A stretch of DNA of 37,962 nucleotides from Gammaproteobacteria bacterium (lineage in GTDB: Bacteria > Pseudomonadota > Gammaproteobacteria > UBA6186 > Azoamicaceae): contig JABDCL010000009.1 of NCBI GenBank assembly GCA_013288135.1, forward strand, positions 1-37,962, read 5' to 3'. Position numbers and translations under genes: made by a program. Below are positions 30,330-37,962 of the stretch, piece by piece. The notes below the pieces were generated by a model. The model was given only the letters and a program-made list of their open reading frames with translations, searched no databases and had not been told where the DNA came from. The stretch's first letter is position 1. Every line of letters begins with the position of its first letter.

Positions 30330-32551
30330 CTAAGGTCTTGCAGTTGACCTAGTCTGTTCACCAAATTGGTCATTCTTTGTGTCGATCGAATTGTGCGAAC
30401 CGCCATGCCAAGAGCTTTCAACTGTCCAACAATGACCACTAATGATTTGCCCCTGGTTACTCCCGTGTATAATAAGTTCCGTTCAAGCAAGGTATAATGT
30501 TGAGTTGAAATAGGGATAACAACCGCAGGATATTCAGAACCTTGAGCTTTATGAATGGTTATAGCATAAGCAAGAGACAGTTCATCCAATTCATCCACTT
30601 CATAGATCACCTCTCGACTTTCAAAATGAATGCTAATGATCCCTTCATCTATATCCAATTTTGATATAAACCCTATATCTCCATTAAAAACTTCTTTATC
30701 ATAATTATTGACGGTTTGAATGACTTTATCACCCAATGCAAAGGTCCATCCAAAACGGTTGATACCATTCTCACTGTGAGGATTTAATCGTTTTTGTAAA
30801 TCTATATTCAATGCTCGTACCCCTAATCCCCCTCGATTCATAGGGGCTAAAACTTGAATTTGTCGCACTGGATCAAACCCAAATCGTTTTGGTATACGTT
30901 CCACAACAATCTGCATCAGTTTTTCATGAATAATTTCAGGGGTATCCCCTTGTACAAAATAAAAGTCCGTTTGTTCATCGGGTTCATATTGATATTTAGG
31001 AATTTTCCCCTTATTAATTTTATGGGCATTCATAATAATTTGTGACTTAGCAGCTTGACGAAAAATTTCTGTTAATCTAACCGTGGGAATGATTTCAGAT
31101 TCAATTAAATTAGCCAACACAGCACCTGGCCCAACCGACGGCAATTGATCGACATCGCCTACTAACATCAAACTACACGTATCCGGGATTGCTTTCAATA
31201 AATTATGCATCATGAGCAGATCAACCATAGACATTTCATCAATCACCACCAAATCAGCCTCCAATGGCGTAGTTTCATTTCGTCTAAAACTATATAACTG
31301 TGGATCAAATTCTAACAAGCGGTGTAAGGTTTTAGCTTCTAATCCTGTCGATTCTGACAATCGTTTCGCGGCCCGTCCCGTGGGTGCGCACAGTAATATG
31401 TTGCGTGTCTTGATACGGGCAATCTTCAAAATGCTGTTTATTAATGTTGTTTTACCAACCCCAGGCCCTCCTGTAATAATCACTACCTTATTTTGCAGAG
31501 CGGCTTTTAAAGCAGTTTGTTGTGTCATAGATAATTCAAGACCGGTTTTACGCTCAACCCAAGGAATGGCTTTACCAACTTCAATTTCTCGCATCCAATC
31601 TGCTGTATGCTTCATTAAACGTTTTAAGTTCGAAACAATCCCTACTTCTGCTTTATAAAAACTTGCTAAAAAAACACATGCCTTACCCTCAATATCTTCA
31701 GAAACCAAACGGCCTTCAGTTTCTTCACATTCAATCGCTTTTTCAATTAAATCTCGAGGAATATCTAAAAGTTCAATGGCTTTTTCAATCAATTGTTCTT
31801 TTTCAGCCGCACAATGCCCAAAATCACACAATTCTTGTAAAACGTGCCTAACCCCTGCTTCTGCGCGCATCAAAGAGTGCCTAGGGACCCCTAAACGATC
31901 AGCCAACATATCTGCTGTTTTAAATCCAATGCCACGAATGTCTAACGCTAATCGATACGGATTTTCCCTAACCTTAGCAATGGATTTCTGACCATAGGTT
32001 TTATAAATTCTAACTGCTCTGGCAGTCCCAACACCGTGTGACTGTAAAAAAACGACAATTTCACGAATAATTTTTTGATCACCCCAGGATTTAACAACTG
32101 TATCCCGCCTAAACTTACCAATTCCAGGTAACTCCATTAAACGATTAGGGGTTTTTTCTATTACTTCAAATACTTTTAACCCAAATGCACTGACTAATTT
32201 TTTAGCAAAATGTGCACCAATGCCCTTCACTAACCCAGAACCCAAATATTTTTCTAAACCTTCTTCTGTAGATGGCATAACCACCCGTAACTGTTCAGCT
32301 TTAAATTGTAATCCATATTCTCGATTGGTAACCCAAACACCGGTACAATCGACATATTCTCCAGGGGTTACCGTCATGGAAGAACCTACCACTGTGATCA
32401 AATCTCGCTTCCCTCGTGCCTTCACCTTTAAAACACAAAACCCTGATTCCTCACTATGAAACGTAACACGTTCTATTGAACCACTTAAATATTGAAGAGC
32501 CCCCACGTGCTCCCGTTCAATCTTGTTTTCCCGCCCTCCCTTATTTTCCAT
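30326..32551 (-). CDS. recD2: RecD2-type (RecD/TraA family) ATP-dependent DNA helicase
   Basis: 5'-3' superfamily 1B helicase. At 741 residues it has the RecD2 layout: an N-terminal OB-like region (GSIERVTFHSEESGFCVLKV, about 24-110), helix-hairpin-helix DNA-binding segments (GLVKGIGAHFAKKLVSAFG and ELPGIGKF, about 125-240), then the helicase core. Walker A is GGPGVGKTT with Lys367, Walker B VIDEMSMVD, motif III LVGDVDQLPSVGPG and motif VI AITIHKAQGSEYPAVVIP. RecD2 acts without RecBC and is known from Deinococcus and Bacillus; the classical RecD of RecBCD is shorter and lacks this N-terminus. The ATG has AGGA six bases upstream. It follows a DUF4124 gene and ung on the same strand. Confidence 0.93.
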   Translation of the reverse strand: MENKGGRENKIEREHVGALQYLSGSIERVTFHSEESGFCVLKVKARGKRDLITVVGSSMTVTPGEYVDCTGVWVTNREYGLQFKAEQLRVVMPSTEEGLEKYLGSGLVKGIGAHFAKKLVSAFGLKVFEVIEKTPNRLMELPGIGKFRRDTVVKSWGDQKIIREIVVFLQSHGVGTARAVRIYKTYGQKSIAKVRENPYRLALDIRGIGFKTADMLADRLGVPRHSLMRAEAGVRHVLQELCDFGHCAAEKEQLIEKAIELLDIPRDLIEKAIECEETEGRLVSEDIEGKACVFLASFYKAEVGIVSNLKRLMKHTADWMREIEVGKAIPWVERKTGLELSMTQQTALKAALQNKVVIITGGPGVGKTTLINSILKIARIKTRNILLCAPTGRAAKRLSESTGLEAKTLHRLLEFDPQLYSFRRNETTPLEADLVVIDEMSMVDLLMMHNLLKAIPDTCSLMLVGDVDQLPSVGPGAVLANLIESEIIPTVRLTEIFRQAAKSQIIMNAHKINKGKIPKYQYEPDEQTDFYFVQGDTPEIIHEKLMQIVVERIPKRFGFDPVRQIQVLAPMNRGGLGVRALNIDLQKRLNPHSENGINRFGWTFALGDKVIQTVNNYDKEVFNGDIGFISKLDIDEGIISIHFESREVIYEVDELDELSLAYAITIHKAQGSEYPAVVIPISTQHYTLLERNLLYTGVTRGKSLVVIVGQLKALGMAVRTIRSTQRMTNLVNRLGQLQDLS

Positions 32552-32558
32552 ATCAATC

Positions 32559-33014
32559 CTATTCGCTACAATATTTACGTTTCATGTTTTCACAATGTGC
32601 CAATTGCTCATTTAAACGTATGTTACGTTTTATTTTACATCCCCGTTTTAACTGATCTTCAATCGTCTTAATCTTTTCATCCAATCTCGCACAACGAATT
32701 TTTCGCCGTTCAGCTTTAGCACTTTCTTTCTCTTGTTGCTTTTTAGTGCGCTCTTTAAGTCGTTCGCTTTGCTTTTCTTTTTGATCGAGTTCCTTATTAA
32801 TCAATTTTATTTCTTTTTCTTGCTTTCGAGCTAATTTTTCCTCGGTTTTTTTATATTTAATGGGTAAAAAAGCTTGTTGTTCTAAACTGGATTGACAAGG
32901 TTTATCTCTAAACTCAATAACACCGGATTCACCCACACATTGATATATACCTGCTTGTACAGGAACAACACAACAACTGAATATTAATAGTGTAATTATC
33001 CAATAATACCACAT
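32559..33014 (-). CDS. DUF4124-domain exported protein with coiled coil
   Basis: A 151-residue protein from the ATG at 33014, two bases after the ung stop; a TTG five codons earlier would overlap ung. A signal peptide (cut about residue 21, after PVQA) is followed by a short DUF4124 domain (GIYQCVGESGVIEFRDKPC), with its usual Cys pair and Tyr. A long Lys/Glu-rich coiled coil follows (about 50-115), then four Cys in the C-terminal third. Family members are periplasmic and poorly understood. It sits between ung and recD2, probably co-transcribed. Confidence 0.8.
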   Translation of the reverse strand: MWYYWIITLLIFSCCVVPVQAGIYQCVGESGVIEFRDKPCQSSLEQQAFLPIKYKKTEEKLARKQEKEIKLINKELDQKEKQSERLKERTKKQQEKESAKAERRKIRCARLDEKIKTIEDQLKRGCKIKRNIRLNEQLAHCENMKRKYCSE

Positions 33015-33016
33015 TA

Positions 33017-33679
33017 TTATAACTGCCAATCAATTGGAGATTTATCCATTTGTTTTAAATAAGTATTAATTTTAGAAAAATGCCTACACCCCAAAAATCC
33101 TCGATGTGCAGACAAAGGAGAAGGATGCACTGCTTTCAACACCAGATGTCGCTTCCCATCAATAAATTGCCCTTTCCGCTCCGCATATCCTCCCCATAAC
33201 ACAAATACCAATCCATTTTTTTCTTCATTTAATACTCCAATCACTTTATCCGTAAATTGCTCCCAACCTTTACCCTGATGAGAAGCTGCTCGTCCCCGCT
33301 CTACAGTCAAAACGCTATTTAATAATAATACGCCTTGCTTTGCCCAGGATTCTAAGCACCCATTTTTGGGTAACGGTATTCCTATATCATCACGCAACTC
33401 TTTAAAAATATTAATCAGTGAAGGCGGCAATGGAATCCCTGATCTCACTGAAAAACACAATCCATGCGCTTGACCGGGGCCATGATAAGGATCTTGGCCC
33501 AAAATAACAACTTTTACTTGATCATAAGGAGTCAGTGTAAAGGATTGAAAGACTTCTGAACTTTTAGGATATATTACTTTCCGGTGATCTTTTTCTTGAC
33601 GCAAAAACATCCGAAGTTGTTGCATGTAAGGTTTTTCAAATTCCGACACAAGTCGTGATCGCCAACCGGGTTCTAACAT
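33017..33679 (-). CDS. ung: Uracil-DNA glycosylase
   Basis: Removes uracil from DNA to start base-excision repair. The 220 residues match family 1 UDGs (~225). The catalytic water-activating loop [22 protein letters not shown] holds Asp63. [16 protein letters not shown] is the Pro-rich loop, [12 protein letters not shown] carries the uracil-binding Asn, and [19 protein letters not shown] is the His-containing minor-groove loop. All catalytic motifs are intact. The ATG is kept because the family's N-terminal W...L..EF.KPYM segment follows it closely. It is divergent from mutH. Confidence 0.97.
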   Translation of the reverse strand: MLEPGWRSRLVSEFEKPYMQQLRMFLRQEKDHRKVIYPKSSEVFQSFTLTPYDQVKVVILGQDPYHGPGQAHGLCFSVRSGIPLPPSLINIFKELRDDIGIPLPKNGCLESWAKQGVLLLNSVLTVERGRAASHQGKGWEQFTDKVIGVLNEEKNGLVFVLWGGYAERKGQFIDGKRHLVLKAVHPSPLSAHRGFLGCRHFSKINTYLKQMDKSPIDWQL

Positions 33680-33831
33680 ATCCGCATTAATAATCAGAGT
33701 AGCTAACCTATATGTCCTAAAGCGTTTATAACTAGAAAGCTATAACGCTGTTATTTTACACATTTTTTGAGATAATAACAGTCATTGTAACTATAACTTG
33801 TAAGCATTCATAAAGGGTTCAGTCAGACAAT

Positions 33832-34500
33832 ATGCAAATACCTCCACCCCAAAGTGAACAGGAATTATTAGACAGATGTCGAATCATTGCAGGTAAAACC
33901 ATTTTTGAACTCGCTCATCCTTTTAATCAAAAGATCCCAACGACCCTTCACCAAGCTAAGGGCTGGGTAGGCACTCTCATTGAATGGCATCTGGGTGCAG
34001 ACAGTACTAATAAATCTCAACCTGATTTTTCATATCTTGGCATTGAACTCAAAACGCTACCCTTAGATGCTGATTATCGACCTCAAGAATCTACTTATGT
34101 ATGCACTGCACCCTTAGAGCCTAGTCTTGAAATATGGAGAACTTCTCGGGTTTATAAAAAATTAGCACATGTATTATGGGTACCCATTGAAGCCTCCTCG
34201 CAAATTCCAATTCCAGAACGTCGTATTGGTACGCCCCTTCTTTGGAGACCTTGCCCTAAAACAGAAGCAATACTTAAACAAGATTGGGAAGAATTAACTG
34301 AAATACTCCAATTAGGCCAAATCGCTAAACTCTCTGCAAAACAAGGCTTTTACCTTCAGATTCGACCCAAAGCAGCCCACAGCCGTATTTTAACTTCAAC
34401 CCTAAATGAACAAGGCGAGGCTATCCTAACAGGACCTAAAGGGTTTTATCTACGCACACTATTAACAAAAAACATTTTAGCAAATCATTACAAATATTAG
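33832..34500 (+). CDS. mutH: DNA mismatch repair endonuclease MutH
   Basis: Nicks the unmethylated strand at hemimethylated GATC sites after MutS/MutL activation, so it implies Dam methylation in this organism. The 222 residues match E. coli MutH (229) closely throughout. The active-site residues are Glu51 (GWVGTLIEWHLG), Asp65 (PDFSYLG), Glu72 and Lys74 (IELKT). The tail QIRPKAAHSRILTSTL...GFYLR is also conserved. An AAGGG lies rather far (about 14 bases) from the ATG. It is divergent from ung, and a promoter for the next gene follows its stop codon. Confidence 0.97.
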   Translation: MQIPPPQSEQELLDRCRIIAGKTIFELAHPFNQKIPTTLHQAKGWVGTLIEWHLGADSTNKSQPDFSYLGIELKTLPLDADYRPQESTYVCTAPLEPSLEIWRTSRVYKKLAHVLWVPIEASSQIPIPERRIGTPLLWRPCPKTEAILKQDWEELTEILQLGQIAKLSAKQGFYLQIRPKAAHSRILTSTLNEQGEAILTGPKGFYLRTLLTKNILANHYKY

Positions 34501-34509
34501 TTATTTTGC

Positions 34510-34539
34510 TTGACAATATCCCTTGTTTTATGACATCAT
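34510..34539 (+). promoter_or_regulatory. Putative sigma-70 promoter of the 34603 gene
   Basis: A perfect -35 TTGACA (34510-34515) is followed after 18 bases by CATCAT (34534-34539), four of six -10 positions. It lies directly after the mutH stop, giving a leader of about 57 bases, so the downstream gene has its own promoter. Confidence 0.45.
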
Positions 34540-34602
34540 CTTTCTTTAAGAACTAAATTTTGGTGTATCTTCACATTTATAACTATATAGAGGTAATTTT
34601 TA

Positions 34603-35997
34603 ATGGCAGCAACAATGGGTTCAGCAGCAACCGCTACTCAAACAGAGCTTGATTTTCAAGATAAGAAAGCAGTAGAAGAAATGTCACTTGAAAAATTTCG
34701 GACACACCCTTTTAAGAGAACATTTAATGAAATATCCAATCATACGCACTTAAATCACGCATTACGACCTACAAAACATTATAAAGGATTCTACTCCGCT
34801 GTTTCAGAAACAGTTATGTTTCATCCCTATAATCCCCTAGATAATAATAATGGGCTTCTCACATCAACTGTCACTGTCAGATGTCCTCGTGAAACAATAC
34901 ATACACTTCCCGAAGAGATACGGACAGCAGTTGCAACAATAGATCCTGCCAAAATAGAAATATTCTTTGTAACCCAAAATATCCCTTGGATAAAAACTCC
35001 TGCTCCCCTTCCTCTATTGGTAAGACCTCACTATTGGGTACATGGACTACCTGAACATGATCTGACCATGACTAGCAGTACCCTCAATGTTACAACAAGT
35101 TCCAGACTAGGAATATATTCAAGAAATCCAGCTATTAATTGCGATGACATTAGAAATGCGCTCGTTGGACCTATCCCTGCAGTTTCTCATCCTCATGCAG
35201 ATCCTATAGATGGAATCGTTTGTTCAGGCGATGCCCCTAATGGTGGGGTTCTCAAAGGTGTAGATTATGACACAACAGAAAGTCTTTATTCCCTTGTCAC
35301 TACTCCAGATGGTCGAACTGCAATTACCTTGCATTGGCTTTTACGTCAGGAAGATCAAATGCATTTAAGTAATATCTCAGAACAAGCGTGTAATATGACA
35401 GAATTTATGCAATTGGTAAATCAATTAGGAACATCTAAATTAAATGCTGAAAATGGCCCTCTATTTGATCTTATGAAACTCTTTAATATCACAAAACCAG
35501 AACTAGAGATCCCAGCATCTGTTGCAACCCCACCATTATTATTTACTGATTTGAAGCTTGCTTTAGATATCCCACGTGGTGCTTCCCATTGGATGGATGG
35601 CCCCGATTCGAAGTGTGCTTTAGACAGGCCAGCATCTGTTCTTAGATCAACAGAACAAATAGCTATTTTAAATACAAACATTATGGAATTAAACATGTTA
35701 AGTTCAAGCTTAAACGAACTTTCAAATAAAATAGAGGAACACTTTGCTAAGGCCACGTCAGGTGATGATTTTTCTATGACAAATCATCATCTCTCAGTTA
35801 CCAAGGAATTATTGAGCAGTATAAAAAGCCAAATTACAGGAATGCAAATGCTTATAGATAGTAATAATTTTTCTGAGTTACCATTTATATTGGGAACTTG
35901 TGAGCAATTCAAAAAAGAATCTCAAGAAAGATTAAAACTTACAACTGATTTTATGGCTCCTGCCCCTAGCGCATCCTCATCACACTACCCCCCTTAA
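34603..35997 (+). CDS. Orphan effector-like protein, 464 residues
   Basis: I do not recognise a family. The protein has no signal peptide or membrane helix. The N-terminal part (about 1-290) is mixed, with possible beta-rich segments (GLLTSTVTVRCPRETIHTLP, KIEIFFVTQNIPWIKTPAPL, TAITLHWLLRQEDQMH). From about 345 to 445 it is helical and coiled-coil-like (NTNIMELNMLSSSLNELSNK), ending in a short Ala/Pro/Ser tail (APAPSASSSHYPP). The ATG has AGAGGT eight bases upstream, and a sigma-70-like promoter lies upstream. Its stop codon overlaps that of the convergent Sel1 gene within TTAA. The layout, with similar Ser/Pro C-terminus to the orphan at 26673, suggests a secreted effector, but there is no direct evidence. 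Confidence 0.8.
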   Translation: MAATMGSAATATQTELDFQDKKAVEEMSLEKFRTHPFKRTFNEISNHTHLNHALRPTKHYKGFYSAVSETVMFHPYNPLDNNNGLLTSTVTVRCPRETIHTLPEEIRTAVATIDPAKIEIFFVTQNIPWIKTPAPLPLLVRPHYWVHGLPEHDLTMTSSTLNVTTSSRLGIYSRNPAINCDDIRNALVGPIPAVSHPHADPIDGIVCSGDAPNGGVLKGVDYDTTESLYSLVTTPDGRTAITLHWLLRQEDQMHLSNISEQACNMTEFMQLVNQLGTSKLNAENGPLFDLMKLFNITKPELEIPASVATPPLLFTDLKLALDIPRGASHWMDGPDSKCALDRPASVLRSTEQIAILNTNIMELNMLSSSLNELSNKIEEHFAKATSGDDFSMTNHHLSVTKELLSSIKSQITGMQMLIDSNNFSELPFILGTCEQFKKESQERLKLTTDFMAPAPSASSSHYPP

Positions 35998-37760
35998 CGA
36001 GTAGGAATTTGAATATTTAAATGATATTTACGCTCATACTCTCGAGCAAGCTTTACGGCCTGCTCGCGCGCTTTAGGGTTCATTTTATCAATTAGATTCA
36101 CTATGATTTGTGAAGTTTTATCATCCTCATCTTCCAAAGCAGTTTTTAACCAACCATAAGCCTGTGAATCATTTTGTTTTACCCCAAATCCATAAAGATA
36201 AAGCACACCTAATTGATATTGGGCTTGTCTTGCACCTTGATAAGCCGCCTTTCGAATATAGATTACTCCCCGTGCAAGATTTTTTTCAGTTCCTTTTCCC
36301 TCTAATGCCATAAACCCAACCATATATTGAGCATAAGAATGTCCTTTTAAAGCTGCTCTATGATACCATTGATAGGCTCTTGTATAATTCTGTTCAACAC
36401 CTTCACCACTATAATACATATCACCAAGCTCAACAGCAGCAATGGGTAACCCGCATTCAGCCGCTAACAAATACCACTTACGCGCTTCTAGTAAATCTTT
36501 TTTAAGACCAAAACCTGTTGCAAAACGACGCCCAATTTTATATTCTGCTCGCGCAAACCCATATTGCTTGCTGGCACGCTTATACCACTCAACATTTTTT
36601 TCTAAATCAAGCTTTACACCACGCCCTTCTTCATACATGACACTGAGCATCAATGCAGGATAGGGTAACTTCGATTCCTTGTAACCAATCTCATAGTGTC
36701 TCACTGCTTCAGGTAAATAACGTGGGACACCCTTACCTGCATGATACAAATCTGCTAATTCAATTTCTGCAGCTCCTACCCCATGTTGTGCTGCTTTCCA
36801 ATACCAATGTGCTGCAAGTTTGTAATTTTTATCAACACCAAGACCATCACGGTATCTATTCGCTAAAGCGATTTCTGCAGCGGGTAATCCACCGAGTGCA
36901 GCTTTGGTGATCCAATCTGTAGCTACATTATGATTTTTAGACACCCCTAGTCCTGCGTCATATAACATACCCAGCCTAAATGCAGCTTCTGTAGAACCTC
37001 CTTTTGCTGCCACTTCATAATACTCTCGAGCTGCTTTTAAATTGCGAGGACCCACACGCCCTTCATAAAACAAATCTCCTAATTCGGTCAATGCAGCAGG
37101 GTTACCCTCTTCTGCTTGTTGGGTTAAGATCTCAATTGCTTTAGAGTACCCTTTTCTACCTTCTGCGCCTCGAGCCAAAATCCAAGCTATTTGAAATTCG
37201 GCCTCTTGAGAATCTAAGTCAGCAGCTTTTTGATACCATCTCATGGCTTTGGCATAATTTGCTTTCATACCATGCCAGCCTTTATACATTTCACCCAAAG
37301 CCAACATGGCTGTTATATCGCATTGACGTGCAGCAGTTTCATACCAATGAATGGCCTCTTGATTATTTTTTGGCACACCTATCCCATCTCTATACAAATT
37401 GCCCATTTGCACTTCTGCATAGACTAAACCCCCTTCTGCTGCTTTTCTAAACCAATAAGCTGCTTTTTTTCCACAAGAAGGCACCCCGTCCCCGATTAAA
37501 TAAATTTGACCCAAACAAGCAGCCGCATGAATATCTCCTACTTCTGCACAAGCACGAATTTCATCAATATCACATAATCGATGGGTAGTTTGACATTCAC
37601 TCTCACGCTCACGTTCACGCGGACATGAGTCAGAATTAATATCTTCTCGACTAAACACGATAGCGTCATCACAAGGATCAAATACATTACCCGTTGGTAA
37701 CGGTAAAGTGCAGGCTGTAAGCCAGAGGGGGGTGACAAAAACCAGCCATTTTTTGGGCAT
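35994..37760 (-). CDS. Sel1-repeat (TPR-like) lipoprotein
   Basis: A 588-residue protein with a signal peptide and lipobox LTAC (Cys17), so probably lipid-anchored in the envelope. A Cys-containing linker (about 25-70) is followed by 13 Sel1-like repeats of ~36 residues (A..LG.MY..G.GV..N...A..WY.KAA..G) from about 72 to 545 and a short charged tail. Sel1 proteins are scaffolds; in Legionella, LpnE and EnhC of this type promote host-cell entry and trafficking, while others act in regulation or envelope stress. No enzymatic domain is attached. The stop codon shares TTAA (35994-35997) with the convergent gene at 34603. The exact partner cannot be read from sequence. Confidence 0.92.
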   Translation of the reverse strand: MPKKWLVFVTPLWLTACTLPLPTGNVFDPCDDAIVFSREDINSDSCPRERERESECQTTHRLCDIDEIRACAEVGDIHAAACLGQIYLIGDGVPSCGKKAAYWFRKAAEGGLVYAEVQMGNLYRDGIGVPKNNQEAIHWYETAARQCDITAMLALGEMYKGWHGMKANYAKAMRWYQKAADLDSQEAEFQIAWILARGAEGRKGYSKAIEILTQQAEEGNPAALTELGDLFYEGRVGPRNLKAAREYYEVAAKGGSTEAAFRLGMLYDAGLGVSKNHNVATDWITKAALGGLPAAEIALANRYRDGLGVDKNYKLAAHWYWKAAQHGVGAAEIELADLYHAGKGVPRYLPEAVRHYEIGYKESKLPYPALMLSVMYEEGRGVKLDLEKNVEWYKRASKQYGFARAEYKIGRRFATGFGLKKDLLEARKWYLLAAECGLPIAAVELGDMYYSGEGVEQNYTRAYQWYHRAALKGHSYAQYMVGFMALEGKGTEKNLARGVIYIRKAAYQGARQAQYQLGVLYLYGFGVKQNDSQAYGWLKTALEDEDDKTSQIIVNLIDKMNPKAREQAVKLAREYERKYHLNIQIPTR

Positions 37761-37926
37761 AAATCTTCTTTAGATCTTAACTGAAAATGAAACCTAAATA
37801 ATCACGACCGACCTATGAAGTATGTGAAAAGAGTTTGTTATTGTCAACAGTTCTAGGTATATTTAGCAGTTATATATTTCATACTGGATTTTTAAATATG
37901 TTTTATGCAAGAGGTGTAGCTTTACT

Positions 37927-37962
37927 ATGAAAAAAGTTATTTATTCAACTTCTGTTGTCTTA
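37927..37962 (+). CDS. Start of an exported protein (3' truncated by window)
   Basis: ATG followed by KKVIYSTSVVL runs to the window edge, resembling the n- and h-region of a signal peptide. AGAGGTG lies about ten bases upstream. Only 12 codons are visible, so nothing more can be said about function. Confidence 0.45.
   Translation, partial: MKKVIYSTSVVL

Overview
This window looks like chromosomal DNA of an AT-rich gammaproteobacterium. Supporting genes are mutH (found only in gammaproteobacteria that use methyl-directed mismatch repair), divergent bamD/rluD, a homodimeric-type aceE with aceF and lpd, ampD next to the pyruvate dehydrogenase genes, and ettA. Several orphan proteins with disordered Ser/Pro tails, a 13-repeat Sel1 lipoprotein and abundant short repeats recall host-associated Legionellales (Legionella/Coxiella relatives). 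That placement is inference; no rRNA or other marker is present to settle it.

Layout. 1-3176: the 3' part of an HMG-CoA lyase gene, bamD, a small orphan gene of unusual composition, and rluD. 3177-5841: a two-gene accessory cassette (a DUF4917/SIR2-like protein and a DUF1016/YhcG-type nuclease) bounded by inverted copies of one repeat. 5853-11046: the mpg glycosylase gene, then putP-putA for proline uptake and catabolism. 11152-21718: a long leftward run. It holds a polytopic membrane protein, an exported protein, an HD phosphohydrolase, a small exported protein, ampD, then aceE-aceF-lpd; the short gaps suggest one or two transcription units. 21765-22956: an inner-membrane-anchored protein with an 11-residue Met/His/Gly repeat, then a gene-poor stretch. 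22957-26524: tRNA-Thr(CGU), a type IV pilin-like gene, a small lipoprotein, an RMD1/YagE-family protein and ettA. 26529-27962: an effector-like orphan, again bounded by the repeat. 27983-34500: radA, a small unknown gene, a Lys/His-rich exported repeat protein, recD2, a DUF4124 protein, ung and mutH. 34510-37962: a second effector-like orphan converging on the Sel1 lipoprotein gene, and the first codons of a further exported protein.

Functional themes. Central carbon metabolism is represented by proline to glutamate, pyruvate to acetyl-CoA, and HMG-CoA cleavage, a step of leucine degradation. DNA repair is over-represented (mpg, radA, recD2, ung, mutH). Envelope functions include BamD, AmpD, the pilin, lipoproteins and the Sel1 protein.

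The most notable structure is a dispersed repeat (family A, core CCCCACTTTGAAAAAGGGGG). It has six full copies plus one fragment. Copies bracket both accessory insertions, sit between aceE and aceF, and one is translated in frame inside the AceF linker. A second GC-rich hairpin family (family B, four copies) sits in gaps between genes.
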